Source of the DNA: Sinotaia quadrata
Taxonomy: Eukaryota; Mollusca; Gastropoda; Architaenioglossa; Viviparidae
DNA: 64,000 bases
Reading direction: 5' to 3'
Assembly (NCBI GenBank): GCA_028829895.1
Contig: CM054179.1
Span: forward strand, 68,092,891-68,156,890
Positions within the stretch are counted from its first letter, which is position 1, and the number at the start of each line of letters is the position of its first letter. Below are positions 13,080-26,084 of this stretch, in pieces. Under the pieces are notes generated by a model that ran no database searches, was not told where the DNA came from, and worked only from the letters and a program-made list of their open reading frames with translations. The position numbers and the translations under genes were made by a program.

Positions 13080-13330
13080 CTCTTATATGTTCTGGTTTAA
13101 CTGAAATCACAGCTAACAGCATAACATCGTTTATACTTGTTCTGGTTTAACTGACATCGCTGGTAACTGTTTCTTATATGTTCTGGTTTAATTAATATCA
13201 TGGTTAACAGTAAGACACCAGTCTTACTTGCTCTTGTTTAATTGACATCATTGCTAACAGCACATTACATAAGTCTTACTTGTTCAGGTTTCAATGGTGA
13301 CATTACAACAGTACAACATCATTCTCACAT
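13080..13330 (+). repeat. Degenerate tandem array, about 60 bp
   Basis: Four units built on TTCTGGTTTAACTGACATC and GCTAACAGCATAACATC. Confidence 0.65.
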
Positions 13331-13587
13331 TTTGTCAAGTAGCAGCATTTAAAAGCACCCGTGACGTCACATTGCTTTTCTTGTATTATCTCTGTGTATT
13401 CCCCGCGATGTCGATTTCTGGCAACAACATGGATGTGTACACTGATCCACAGTAAATGTAGAGACATTTCTTTTATAACTATTCCAAACAATGTCATGAT
13501 ATTTTTCATAACTTTTTCAACCAATGTCGTGATATTTCTTTCATCTGTTCCAAGCAAAATGATGATATTTCTTTTATAAGTCTTCCA

Positions 13588-14866
13588 AGGAGTGCCAACA
13601 CTACCTAGTTAATGGTTATGATTATTATTAATCACCCATAAATAATTACAAGTGATGAGAATCTTAATTTCTGTTATTAATAATTCTCCAGCAGCCAATC
13701 GTCTCTCTCACTTGGCGGATATGTGGTACTGTAAACGTTTTCTCTTCCACAACATTAAAGACAAACAGTTACCGTCACACAATATTTCCGTAGGTGGAAA
13801 ACATCTCACTAAAAGAGAAGTTAAATACGTCTTTTAATCTATATTTAGCGAGCCATAATCCATCCACTATCTTCTCAAGCACAAGGTTATCAATATATGT
13901 AAGAAGGTCAATAAATTTATTAAAACAACAATCAAATATACATATAAGAAATAAAATGAAAAATATTAATTGACATCAATATTTCCATGAAACCACTTTC
14001 AAATAATTTTAATATCTATACAGTCTTATATCATAACACACAATTCAATAGATTAGTGTCAATACACATCTCAGGATAGTTCTTATAAAAGAACAGAAAT
14101 GGAGTTATTAGAGATAAGTAATATTAGTTTCTATGTAACCTTGTAATGTGAAGTCACAGTAGTCTTTTCACACACTTTTTATAACAAAACCACAGATTTA
14201 TTGTTTACTTTATTATCAATTCCACGTGCTTCCCGTCTCATGTTGGAGGGCACTGATTAGCTGCTATCTCAGGAGGCCAACCTGGGTGCTCCACAATATT
14301 AGCTCCCTCAAGCAGAATAATAATTGTAGTAATTTCCAGTAATTGCACCAGTAATTGCTTCATGTAGTCAGCATACTTTGCCACCATACATCAAGGGAGT
14401 GCAGTATATTCCTTACATTTAAACACTGGGGTGGATACTTCTTGCATCTTCCATGGTCATAGCAGTTTATAATAAGTAAACCAGGAGATTCAGATAAAAC
14501 AAGGAAAGACTGCTTTTTCCTGTTAACTAATGTGGTCATGACAAGACTTCTTGCCACTCCAAATTCAAGTGATTAGACAATAGAGAATTCTTTACAGCAG
14601 GTAAACTTTTTATCTCAGCCTATTGGCTGGTCTCATTCTCATAAAGTTTAACCATTGGATAATAAAAAAATACTCATCCAATTGAAACAGGTTTGGATTA
14701 CATCAGCAATTTCTGGCATATTATCAACTCGAGTTGTTTACTTCAACTCTGACTCTTAAATAAATGCCTCCATAAGAAGTGTCCAAGGTCGGGTCACTTC
14801 GACAATTTAACAATTTATATAACAATTAAGTCTAGAAATAGGGATGGACAAATTTACACGGCCACA
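13588..14866 (-). mobile_element. Solo LTR, copy 1 (near full length)
   Basis: Reads as the reverse complement of the 53.7-kb copy. It begins near GCCAACACTACCTAGTTAATGG and ends GGGATGGACAAATTTACACG then GCCACA, matching the TGTGGC... terminus. Shared internal landmarks include TTCTCCAGCAGCCAATCG, CACTTGGCGGATATG, TTCCACAACATTAAAGAC and TTTCCGTAGGTGGAAAAC. No internal retroviral genes adjoin it. The proximal end is mutated and no target duplication is visible. Confidence 0.75.
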
Positions 14867-14876
14867 GCTCTAATAG

Positions 14877-15050
14877 TTCCTATGTAATTTTTCTACATAT
14901 TATTGTAACACTTCCTTGTAATTGTTCTGCATATTGTTGTAATACTTCCTTTTAATTGTTCTACATATTGTTGTAATACTTCCTTTTAATTGTTCTGCAT
15001 ATTGTTGTAATACTTCCTTGTAATTATTCTACATAATGCTGTAATAATTC
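14877..15050 (+). repeat. Minisatellite of about 36 bp, five units
   Basis: Units carry TAATTGTTCTACATATTGTT and GTAATACTTCC. The array starts right beside LTR copy 1. Confidence 0.88.
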
Positions 15051-15104
15051 ATGTGCACTTGTCTTACAAGCTAATTTTTATATCCCGACGTGATACTTTC
15101 TTTC

Positions 15105-15618
15105 ACACCCCACCCCTTCATGGAGACAGGTTCTTCCCACCGCACCCCTTCATGGAGACAGGATCTTACTACTGCAACCCTTCATGGAGACAGGTTCTTC
15201 CCACCGCATCCCTTCATGGAGACATGTTCTTCCCACCGCACCCCTTCATGGAGACAAGATCTTACAACTGCATCCCTTCATGGAGACAGGTTCTTCCTAC
15301 CGCATCCCTTCATGGAGACATGTTCTTCCCACCGCACCCCTTCATGGAGACAGGATCTTACTACTGCACCCCTTCATGGAGACAGGTTCTTCCCACCGCA
15401 CCCCTTCATGCAGACTGCTTCTTCCCAACGCGCCCCTTCATGGAGACAGGTTCTTCACACCGCACCCCTTCATGGAGATCGGTTCTTCCCGCCACCCCCC
15501 CTTCATGGAGACAGGTTCTTCACACCGCACCCCTTCATGGAAATAGGTTCTTCCCGCCACCCCCTTCATGGAGATAGGTTCTTCCCACCACACCCCCTTC
15601 ATGGAGACAGGTTCTTCG
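15105..15618 (+). repeat. 31-bp minisatellite, about 16 units
   Basis: Units follow CCCTTCATGGAGACAGGTTC then TTCCCACCGCA. GC content is well above the surrounding sequence. Since 31 is not a multiple of three, all three frames cycle through the unit and give frames of 174-179 codons with a 31-residue period. Confidence 0.95.
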
Positions 15619-15619
15619 C

Positions 15620-16366
15620 ACTCAGCTAAAACACAAACTGTCAAATCAGCAACCCTTCCTTGTGTCCGAAACTATCGAATCTCTTTACTAACAATCTCAT
15701 ACGTTTTACAAAACCTCATTGCTCTTAAATAATGTCAAAAATAAAACGAACGTTATCATTGCTGTTGTAACAGATTATTAATGTTTTTTTCTGTATTCGA
15801 AAACAATTTTTCAATTTCTGAATTAAGTGAAAAACCTATGATTTACAATGTTTAGTTAGTTCTTTGTAATGCATACTTCCAATTCTCTTTTGAAAGATGG
15901 ATTAAATGTCTCGGTTGTTTAAAAATAGTTTGGTGTTTTAAATAATACTTTGAATCAATAATACAGCAGTCTGGTTTCTATCTGCATGTCACTGATTGAT
16001 TATGCTTCCTCAAGTTTTATGTTTTTATTTTTAAGAGTTATTTTAAATGACTGCTTTATATATATTTCTATAAAATAGTGAATTCTCTTGTATCTTACAA
16101 CACTGTTATCACACAAATGTGTTGTTTTATATGAGTAGTAATTTTAATAATAACGAAATAAGTCTGGCAAGGTAATGGTGGTGGATCCCTTGCATAAAAA
16201 ATTCCTGTTTTAGAAACAAAATTCCCTGTTTTTAAAAAAAGAAAATACGTTTAAATAAACGTATATATTACGGAGTTCGTTGAGATTTCTATTATTTCGA
16301 GTTTCGATTGCTCGCGCCTGCCCTTCAATCTGATAATGTGACCAGATGTAGTTAGGAGATGCATCT
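15620..16366. other. Gene-free stretch
   Basis: AT-rich, no repeat or gene recognised. Confidence 0.5.
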
Positions 16367-16630
<264 letters not shown>

Positions 16631-17088
16631 TAAAAATGTCTGTATACCTGGTCTAATTACCTAGCTATTTATCTATGTATCTATCTACCTACTTATTTAG
16701 ATAGACAGATATGAAGATGGTTTCTACTGAATTATAAAATCCTTGTGACTGATCAAAAGTGCACACTGACGGAAGACACTTTAAGGTCGACTCCATTCTT
16801 AAGTACATCCTTCCCCTTGAAACTTGCAATCAGTTGCAAGCAGCACTTGTGCGATAAGAGTAGATAGACAACAGTATGAGTGAGGCACAAATTTACTGAC
16901 ACTAAAGTGCATTCTTGTTGTTCCACTTAATAACGTTGAGAATTATTACTGTCTTCAACCTTTAACAATATTGCATTCCACTTGGCAGAGATGTGTGTGT
17001 GTGTGTGTGTTTGATAGAGTATTTCTTAATTTTGCTCCCCCCTCCCTACAAACAAACACACACAGACAGACAGATAGATAGATATTTA

Positions 17089-17205
17089 GTGTAGCTCAAC
17101 GCCTCTCTAGTTATTGATTATTAGTATTAGTATTATCATTAATCATATATAACTAATTACAAGTGTATAAGTTATGAGAATCTTAAATTATGTTATTAAT
17201 CCACA
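17089..17205 (-). mobile_element. LTR fragment, copy 2
   Basis: A terminal fragment of about 115 bp of the same LTR family. It holds CGCC..CTAGTTATTGATTATTA, ATAACTAATTACAAGTG and GAGAATCTTAAATTATG-TTATTAAT, truncated at the right. Confidence 0.6.
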
Positions 17206-17375
17206 ATTTTTCTTTCTTATTAAGGGAACTAAAATGAAATTTTATGTTCGCTTCCTGAAACTTAGCTGCCCTCTCACTTATTTTAAGCTATCTTCAGTTG
17301 ATTTAAGCCAAACTCTCTGTTTCTATTATCATCGGCTTCTAACTGGGCAAATACTGTCTCTCGTTTATGATCATA

Positions 17376-17640
17376 TTCAATCTTTAACCTTTCGTCACTT
17401 TCAATCTTTAATCTTTCGTCACTTTCAATCTTTAACCTTTCGTCACTTTCAATCTTTAATCTTTCGTCACTTTCAATCTTTAACCTTTCGTCACTTTCAA
17501 TCTTTAATCTTTCGTCACTTTCAATCTTTAACCTTTTATCACTTTCCTCTCTTTCGATTTGTAATCTTTTATCATTTCTTCTCTTTCAATCTTTAATCTT
17601 TTATCACTTTCCTCTCTTTCGATTTGTAATCTTTCTTATC
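17376..17640 (+). repeat. 24-bp minisatellite
   Basis: Units CTTTCGTCACTTTCAATC + TTTAAT or TTTAAC. The T/C difference alternates for seven units before decaying, giving a 48-bp higher-order period. The 24-bp unit keeps a frame open (8-residue repeat). Confidence 0.9.
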
Positions 17641-18245
17641 CGCATAGCTTATAGCATGCTCTATAGCCTTGCATCCTGAAAGACCCAAATCACTGGCTTC
17701 ATCCTAGATGCATCTATCTCTTTCTATCTTCCCTAGAATCTTCCAGTTTTCAAGAATCGCAAACACTCTATCATGGTCACTTGACTAACTGATTGGTGAG
17801 TCACATGATTTACATAATATCACTCATACACTCAAGCAACTAGTACAACTTAATATCGTACTTAAGATAAGCACAATGCAGACAATGCAATTTCTACACA
17901 TCAGTAATAGAAATTATTGTAAATACATGTATCACTATATAAACAATAATCATCAAAGTCAAATAAAAAGGTTAATAAAAATTTTAAAACAGGAAAAGGA
18001 TGGACAAAGCAAGATAGTTCTAAACAGGATTATAAACAAACCTAGACTGCTTTCTAGAAATGCCTATTCTTAATCAACTGTAATTTTGTTTAGGTGTTTA
18101 ATCTAGGGTTTCCCGTTAGATTCTAAGCTCGACAGATTTCTCAACAACCATTTTCCACATTTACTAATTTCAACATTATCACAATTAGTTTAACAATATT
18201 CGACAAATTTATGCTAATCCCGGACAGAGCCTTCTACCCACTTTA

Positions 18246-19437
18246 TGTGACACAATGCCACCCCAGTAATTGGTTATTATTATTATTAATAATAATAATC
18301 ATCCATAACTAATTAATTTATGTTATTAATATTTCTCCAGAAGACACCACTTATCTCTCTCACTTAGAGGATATACGGGCACTGCAAACGTTTTCTCTCT
18401 TCGACAACATTAAAGAAAAACATTTACCGTCACAATATATTTCCTTAGGTGGAAAACGTCTTTAAAATGGAGAAGAGAAATCCATCTTTAATTTATATTT
18501 AGTGAGCCCCCCTCCACACACTATCTCTAAAACATATGGATATCAACATGTGTATAAAGGTAAATAAATTTAACAATAAATAACAGAAATGGTGTTATAG
18601 AGAGATAAGCAATAATAGTTTGTACAAAACCTTGTCCATGTCAGTGCCACAATAGTCTTTCACACACACTTTCATAACAAGGTCACACGTTTATTGCTCA
18701 AAATAGAATTGTCAATTCTGCACGTGCTCATCTGGCATATTCCATGAGCCATTGTTCTCTCAAGACTAATCTGGGCACTCCTTCACCATATTAGTTCCCT
18801 CCAACATCAAACAATATAGCAATTCCATATACCAGAAATTCCACAATGTAATAAAGCATACATTGCCGTCATACAGTAACAGAGTGCAATGTATCCTTAC
18901 AGTTACCCGCTAGGGTAGAGACTTCTTGAATCTACCATGATTGTAAAGGTTTATAAATCAATAAACCAGGAGCCAGGAAGAAAATCCAAAAATTCCAGCA
19001 AATTGGGAAATTCTAGAAAGATGCTTCTTCCCTGTAAAATATAATCAAGGAACAAACACAAGTTTTCACTTATCATCTCTAACTCCATTCTTTCTTATAT
19101 TCAAGTCTCAAACCTACGGTTTCCTGCAATAGTATTTATTAGTCTGATGCATGTCTACAGCACAATGAAAACAAAATAATAATTTATAAATGTGTTCACT
19201 AGAAACAATGTCAAGTGTTTAGCATACTTCATACAAGCATCATAATTCATAATTGTAGAAGCAATAGTCTACTAACATGATACATCTCTACATAAAATGC
19301 AGGTATAATATATCAGTAACAAAATGCAAGAAATATTCCATTCTCTTTCAATCAGTCAGTTAACTCACCATTAAGCTAATGGCTGCCTTTCATGACCAGA
19401 CTTCAACCACACGAAATTCAAAGTGATAACTATTAAC
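18246..19437 (-). mobile_element. LTR copy 3, truncated
   Basis: Begins TGTGACACAATGCCACC (reverse complement of the ...CACA end). It shares the TTCTCCAGAAGACACCA, CTCACTTAGAGGATAT and TTAGGTGGAAAACG landmarks. Similarity to the full copy fades near 19,437, before the TGTGGC terminus. Confidence 0.7.
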
Positions 19438-20224
19438 ACATAGAAGGATGTTTTCGAGAACTGAAATGGCATAAATCCTCAAACCCAATTTGAAAATAAA
19501 TAAATGAATAAATCTTTCATGCTTGGCCTGAATTTCGCATTATTTGGACTTTATAAGTAGCACTTTGGCAAAGACACAAAATCATTTGTTCTGGCTTACA
19601 TGAAAACACTGTAATGTTCGTGTTCAACACGAAATTATGCCCGGCTGAACCATCGATTTATAGTACCTATGGTGATATGATTGATGCACAAGCAATACTA
19701 TAGTTGATAAATGTCATGTCGAATCGTCACAACCCCCACGGTTTACCACCGACAATTAACAGTACAAATAATTATCTGAATCAAGTGTCTTCGGAGTCAC
19801 CAAGACGAGTTCCTAATTTGCAAAGACAACTCTGCCACGTGATCTAGGCTTTACCCCTTTTTAAAATTATCCCTACAGATCAAAACTGGCTTCCTCTTTG
19901 CGATCAAAGATTTGCCAGTATATGTGTAAAATTTAGTTTGGAATTCATTCACACACCTTCAACCTTCGATACACATGACTAATTCTCTAGATTGTTACGC
20001 CCTTTCGTTTCCGAAGATTGTTAAGTGATCGAAACAAAGATTGTCACTTGTTACCGTTCTTTGTAGTCAGTTTTCCTACACATAAATGCTCTGACTGAAC
20101 AGCACATTATCATTTTCACCCATATGAAACAAATATGTAGTCACGTGTCGAGTAAAGTCTAGAGGCACTAACCTTGACTCAGCCTGGGTCGGGGTGGAGT
20201 GGGACAGAAGCTTGTGAAAGGTTC
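19438..20224. other. Gene-free stretch
   Basis: No repeat or gene recognised. It may include decayed LTR-element sequence beyond copy 3. Confidence 0.4.
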
Positions 20225-20540
20225 CTATTTGCAACCTGCTCCCTAACACTAAAAAAGGGTTGGTTTAATTTACAGCTAAGGGTGAAAGTAATTTATGTGT
20301 GCTATAACCTAAACCTAACACTAAAAAAAGGGTTGGTTTATTTTACAGCTAAAGGTGAAAGTAAGTTACCTGTGTGCTATAACCTGCTCTCTAACACTAA
20401 AAACGGGTTGGTTTATTTTACAGCTAAGGGTGAAATAATTTATCTGTGTGCTATAACCTGCTCCCTAACACTAAAAAAGGGTTGGTTTATTTTACAGCTA
20501 AGGGTGAAAGTAAGTTACCTGTGTGCTATAATTGCACACT
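20225..20540 (+). repeat. Minisatellite of about 74 bp, four units
   Basis: Each unit has CCTAACACTAAAAAAGGGTT, TTTTACAGCTAAGGGTGAAA and CTGTGTGCTATAACCTG. The 190-codon frame starting at 20,174 runs through the array and out of it, without family similarity. Confidence 0.9.
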
Positions 20541-20754
20541 TTGAAGAAGCGTTGATTACTACTAATCATAAAAAAGAAAAAGAAGAAGAAATTTGCACAG
20601 AAAAACTGTACTGTCAAACTATCATGTGCTTTTTTTCTCTGCCCTTGGCAATGTCCCTCATTAAAATCTCTCTCTCAATGCACTATATTCCTCCTTTTGA
20701 TAATAAAAATATCTCACTTTCCATGGCACTATATTTCTCTATTTAGAGAATTAA

Positions 20755-21068
20755 ACCCTCTTTCTCTTTCCATGGCACTATATCACTTCTTTCCAATACT
20801 AATGTATATCTACCTTCCTACAGCATTATATACTTTTTCAAATTAACATCTCTCCCTCTATCCATTGCACTTAACACGCTATCCATTGTAATACATCCGT
20901 CTGTCCATAGCACGATATATCCCACTATCTATTGCACTATATGTCCATCTGTCCATTGCACTATATCCCTCTATCTATTGTACTTATCCATCTGTCCATT
21001 GCACTATATTCCTCTATCTATTGTTCTTATCCATCTGTCCATTGCACTATATCCCTCTATCTATTGTA
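20755..21068 (+). repeat. Degenerate minisatellite of about 41 bp
   Basis: Units CATCTGTCCATTGCACTATA and CCCTCTATCTATTGTACTTA, best conserved at 20,930-21,065. Confidence 0.75.
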
Positions 21069-21070
21069 TT

Positions 21071-21991
21071 TAACTGTAGATGCATGTAGCCTCGAAAGCA
21101 GTGTGTAAGTATAAGGAATACACTCTACTCCACTGATGGATGGTTTCTAGGTATGCTAATTAGAACAATTCCTGGTAAAAGGAAGTTACTAGAAATTGCT
21201 ACAATTGTTGTTCTACTTCGATTGTATGGCAAATGAGCATGCAGATTAGCTTTGAGAGAATAGCAGCAAATCAGCATTTACAACTTGAGGGAAATACATG
21301 GAATCCACGTGGGCAATAAGCTGGTGACTCTGATATGAAAAGAACATGCGTAAAAGACAATTGCGGCTTTGTCTATACAAGGTTACAAGGTTATCTCTAA
21401 TAACTCCATTTCTGTTCTCTGATAAGAACTATCCTGTGATTTGTATTGACACTATTGTAATAACTCTATTTCTGTTCTCTGATAAGAACTATCATGTGAA
21501 TTGTATTGACACTATTTGTTAAATTGTATTTTAGGATATGAGACTGTATAGATAATAGAATTATTTGATCATGGTTTCGTGGAAATATTGATATCAAGTA
21601 ATCTTTTTCATTGTATTTATTACATGTAATCTGATTGTTGATTTAGTAAATTTATTAATCTTCTTGCACATAATGATAACCTTGTGTTGGAGAAAAAAGT
21701 AGATGGATGGGGGCTCATTAAATATAGATTAGAGACAGATTTGTCTTCTCTTTTAATAAGACATTTTCCACCTATGGAAATAATGTGTGACGCTAAATGT
21801 TTGTCTTTAATGTTGTGGAAGAGAGAAAACGTTTACTTCGCCTGCATATCCGCCATGTGAGAAAGACGAGTGGTGTCTTCTGGGAAATTATTAATAACAG
21901 AAATTAAGATTCTTATCACTTGTAATTAGTTATGGATGATTAATGAATTAATAATAATAATAACCATTAACTAGCTGGCGTTGGCGTCATA
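21071..21991 (+). mobile_element. LTR copy 4, 5'-truncated
   Basis: Plus-strand orientation, ending CCATTAACTAGCTGGCGTTG then GCGTCATA, close to the family end GGCGTCACA. It contains an internal tandem duplication of about 64 bp (TTCTGTTCTCTGATAAGAAC at 21,411 and 21,470) that the 53.7-kb copy lacks. Confidence 0.72.
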
Positions 21992-22833
21992 CATAATTTT
22001 TAAAATTACGCTTTTCAATGATGACTGTATAATATTTACTAACGATTTAGTGTTGATGTTCTTCTTTTGATTTGAGCGCTTTGCTCAGATAGTTTAGCAC
22101 ACTGTACGTGTAGTGTGTTGCTCTTTCCGAAAACGTGTCGTGTTGTGGTGATTTATTGATCATAATTTATGTCCGCTTTAATATCACTATGCTGCATATT
22201 TATTTCTATTACCAACAAAAATCAGATTGTTAAATATTTTTAAATGTCACTGCAAACATGTTTATTTGTTAATAACTCAGTGTTTATGTATATGACAAAA
22301 TGTAAAATGGATTTATATTTGGTACTGAATTAATGCTGATTAGCTCATTAATAAGAAAAACTAAAAACTACGCCTCATTCTTACTGAGAAATTATGTCCA
22401 GAGCACACACTTCTGCAATCACAACAGGCAGTTGTCCATTACAGAAGCTTACGGTTCCGGTTCGTTATCGTTGAATAAGTTTGAGGCAGCACCTTTGAGT
22501 GTTTGTAAATGACCTATTTATCGTCAGCGTGTGGTCAGCCTAATTTAAAATAACAACCCCGAATTTGTTAGCCGGTTACATTCATTTCGGAAGTGCTCAT
22601 AAATATTTTCTGTTTCTTAAACCTTGAACTTATCACAACATTCAGTAGTGATCTGAATGCAGAATGACAGTGCTATTAATAGCATCTTGCTTCCTTGTCT
22701 TGCGGTAATAATAAATCGTTGTCTTTTCTCTGGGGCTGCGCCTCGCTTATTCAGTCGGTTCAATACTCAAGTCACGCAAGTGATTAATCGTCAGCAGTTT
22801 GTGTCTGTCATTCTCTGTCCCTTCACTCATTCA
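21992..22833. other. Gene-free stretch
   Basis: AT-rich. Nothing recognised. Confidence 0.45.
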
Positions 22834-22953
<120 letters not shown>

Positions 22954-23155
22954 CGTGTCTTTCAGCACATGCGCAGTTGAGTGGTAGGCAAAAAAATAAA
23001 AGAGTTTAACCGTACACTTGTTGATATCAGAATATATAGTGAATCTCATATTGCTTCCAGCATAATTTACACAGAGCATCTATCAAAATTACGCTATGAA
23101 AAGAAACATTTGATGTGGTTAATCACGAGTGGTAGGGCATACAGAGCTCAGTCAC

Positions 23156-23158
<3 letters not shown>

Positions 23159-23202
<44 letters not shown>
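23159..23202 (+). repeat. (GA)n microsatellite
   Basis: About 22 units. Confidence 0.95.
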
Positions 23203-23204
<2 letters not shown>

Positions 23205-23525
23205 TTGACGGCAGACACAGACACAAGGCACGTTATTACTTTACAAGTCGCATTTATTTCACTTCTTGCAGGCATTTACACAAATCAAAATCCACATAAT
23301 AAGTAAGCACATCACTACACTTATCAACGCTGTGTGTTCACACTCACACGGTGCTTAGGCTATTAAACAATGCATCATGAATAAAGCTAGTTCACACTCA
23401 CACATGCTGTATGCCATTAAACAAGACATCACAAATATGGCTCGAGAAACGCTTCACGGTGAATTTCATAGAACATGGGTGTGTTTCAAACAAAGTACCA
23501 GAAACATGAGTCTCTCAAATATTGA

Positions 23526-23672
23526 AGCATCGCAGCATGCCCACAACAGTTCTTCATCAGTCCTATTGTTAATATGACATCGCAGCATGCCCACAACAGT
23601 TCTTCATCAGTCCTATTGTTAATATCGCAGCATACCCACGAAAGTTCTTCATCAGTCCTATTGTTAATAAGA
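23526..23672 (+). repeat. Minisatellite of about 50 bp, three units
   Basis: Units carry CATCGCAGCATGCCCACAAC and TTCTTCATCAGTCCTATTG. The second and third differ by small deletions. Confidence 0.88.
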
Positions 23673-23875
23673 CATCGCGTCTAAGTTGAGCGTGAGTGGG
23701 TCTGCCTAAACTAATCTCTGCTTGACATCACCAATAAAACAGCAACAACAACTATCACAACAATTCAAATATATATATATCTTCTCTCTAACTGGCTCTT
23801 ACTCTAACCGACTGGCAGACTCTGACTTGTCGAACTGGCTGGTCAGCTCCCTTTACAACAATCCGAAATGAATAT

Positions 23876-24016
23876 TGTGACGCCAATGCCACCTATTTAA
23901 TGGTGGCATATTAATTAATTAATCATTCATAATTAATTGCAAGTGATGAAAATCTTAACTTGAATTATTAATAATTCTCCAGCAAACACCATTCGTCTCT
24001 CTCACTTGGCGGATAA
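23876..24016 (-). mobile_element. LTR copy 5, terminal fragment fused to a LINE relic
   Basis: Starts TGTGACGCCAATGCCACC, the best-preserved terminus of the family. It runs through ATTCTCCAGCAAACACC to CTCACTTGGCGGATA, where it changes abruptly to LINE endonuclease sequence. Confidence 0.72.
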
Positions 24017-24563
24017 GAGATGGCTAGGTCCGGAGAGCACTGATATTTGGTGGGGTGCAGGGGGTCTAAATATGTGAGGTGGTTTCGATGTATCCATATG
24101 AGTAGTGTGTCACCTTGTTTGCAATCTTTGCTCCAGAGAGGATTGTGGACGTTGAAGTCTCCAATGATTAGACCATGATTTTGTAGTTTTATGAGGGTGA
24201 GCATTTTCTTGTCAGGGGTCTGTGGTGGGGAGTAATGGCTGGTGATGTGCTGGAGTTTAATGGTGGACAGGAGAGTTATAGTTAGGTGTGTATCTGTGTT
24301 TTTGATGGGAAGGAAATTTAATTCATTATTAATTAGGGTTGCTAAATCTCTCATAGTCCTATTTTTAGTTTTAATGGCTCCTCCTTGGATATATCTGTAG
24401 TAGGGAATGAGTATTTGATGTTGATTTGGTGTGTGCATTTCTTGAAAGCAGATGTCAAGGTTGTGGTCTGCAATTAGGGAACTGGGTTGTGTTTTCTTGA
24501 ATTTTATTCCATTTGAATTCCATTATATTATTTTGAGTGAGTTGTTTTTGTGTGGTAGCCATG
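24017..24563 (-). pseudogene. Truncated non-LTR retrotransposon endonuclease domain
   Basis: The minus-strand frame contains LIIGDFNVHNPLW, the GDFN-x-H core of APE-type endonucleases of LINEs, then HLTYLDP and CSPDLA, as expected after it. Upstream a second frame begins near 24,563 (MATTQKQLTQ...FKWN) and a shifted frame gives LDICFQEMHT, the Q-E-T/M-H motif. A frameshift separates these parts. No reverse transcriptase follows: the element stops at the junction with LTR sequence at 24,017. This is a dead fragment of a Jockey/RTE-like clade; the exact clade is not determined. Confidence 0.75.
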
Positions 24564-25007
24564 TTGATTTCTTTTCCGAAGTTACTCACCCACTTACTAA
24601 AAATTAGTATTATAATATATTTGGTATAAAATGACGTTGACGTATTATTATAATAATAATAACAGTAATATTATAAAGAAATGTAAGATGGTAATATTTT
24701 TAATTAATTGTTCACAATGAGATATTTTAAAATGTTTTTGAAATATACAAAGAGAAATAAATATAAATAATAAAAGTAATATACTTATGCAATCTAGCAC
24801 TAAACAACATAATTATACGTTTCAAAATCTGATATTGTATCGTTCGAAAGCATACATTTCTGAAAACCGGTAAATGTCAGATACTCGACTGCTACGGTAT
24901 ATCTGTTAGAATCTGAAACTGCAATTGTAATTATAATCTCTGTACCCTTTGTTCACAAACACAAACACTCATACACGCACACAGACGCGGGCATAGTTTG
25001 ACCTACT
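24564..25007. other. Gene-free AT-rich stretch
   Basis: Contains TAATAATAATAA runs near 24,650 and a CA-rich patch near 24,960-24,985. Confidence 0.45.
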
Positions 25008-25193
25008 TTTTAGCTCAGAACTCTTTATCATCAGTGACAATGGACGATTGATAGTTATTGTTGTTACATAGCTACTGCAAGCGATTGAGATCCTGAACAC
25101 TTTTAGGTCAGAACTCTTTATCATCGGTGACAATGGACGATTGATAGTTATTGTTGTTACATAGCTACTGCAAGCGATTGAGATCCTAAACAC
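25008..25193 (+). repeat. 93-bp tandem duplication
   Basis: Copies at 25,008 and 25,101 share TCAGAACTCTTTATCATC, GACAATGGACGATTGATAG and GCAAGCGATTGAGATCCT with about three substitutions. Confidence 0.92.
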
Positions 25194-25525
25194 GTCTGCG
25201 AGAATCAGGTTTTGCCTCTGCTCGCCTGAAAGGTTATAAATAGACCCCCCGACAAAATCTGTGAGGATTAGTAACAAAGAGAGCGGTTGAGTGCGATGAC
25301 GCAATACCGGCTGACTAGGGATTTTATCTCCCCTTACATTGTTCGTTGATTTCGCAGACGGACGCGTAAGAAAAAACAGTGCACATTACCTTAAGAATAT
25401 TTATTTTATGCGTTCTCTAAGACTAAGTTATTATGCTGTAGACGTGTATGTGCACATGGATACGTGTGTTTATTCAGTTTCAGAGAAGAGGGTTTTAAAT
25501 AGTTCTAGCTCTGGGTGGCTTTAGC

Positions 25526-25770
25526 TTTACGCCCTTTTTGCACTTTCACAAAATTGATTTCGTTGGTGAAACGTTCACAACGGTTGTAATCTACGCCTTT
25601 TTTTTGCACTTCTCAAAAAAACTGATTTCATTTGAGAAAAGCTTATCAAAAAAACATTATTTTATTCTGATAAGCTAATAATGAGATGTGTTGAGGCCAT
25701 TATATTTTCAGCTTTAAAATTAACTATAAACACAGAGTGTCAGTTTTAAAATTATCTACAAATATAGAAG
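25526..25770 (+). repeat. Short duplications beside LTR copy 6
   Basis: TACGCCCTTTTTGCACTT and TACGCCTTTTTTTTGCACTT start two diverged copies. At 25,705-25,770, two units of CAGCTTTAAAATTAACTATA type belong to the same family as the array at 27,037. Confidence 0.6.
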
Positions 25771-26084
25771 TGTGGCAGAGTAAATTTGTCTATCCCTATT
25801 TTTTTGACTTAATTGTTATATAAATTGTTAAATTGTCAAAGTGACCAGACTTTGGGCACTCCTTATGATGGTATTTTTTGTAAGTGTCAAATATGGAAGT
25901 AAACAACTCAATTGAGAATATGATAGAAATTACTGATATAATCCAAACCAGTTCCAATTGGATGTGTAGTTTTTCTGACTAACAGTTTCACACTTCACCA
26001 TATCAAATTCATCTAAAGGAGATGGACCGGAAATTTCTTTGTTGAAGAAGTACTCTATTCTAATCACCTTGAATTTGAAGATAA
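25771..26084 (+). mobile_element. LTR copy 6, 5' fragment
   Basis: Begins TGTGGCAGAGTAAATTTGTC, then TATCCCTATT. It follows the 53.7-kb copy through GGGCACTCCTTATGATGG, GTAAACAACTCA and CTAATCACCTTGAATTTG, and stops where a 75-bp array begins. Confidence 0.75.

Noticed and set aside
15053..15644. Frames of 120-179 codons with METGSSHR-like repeats
   Set aside because: The 31-bp array cycles all three frames. No splice or start support.
20174..20746. 190-codon frame
   Set aside because: Crosses a 74-bp array. The part outside the array is low-complexity and has no domain or splice sites.
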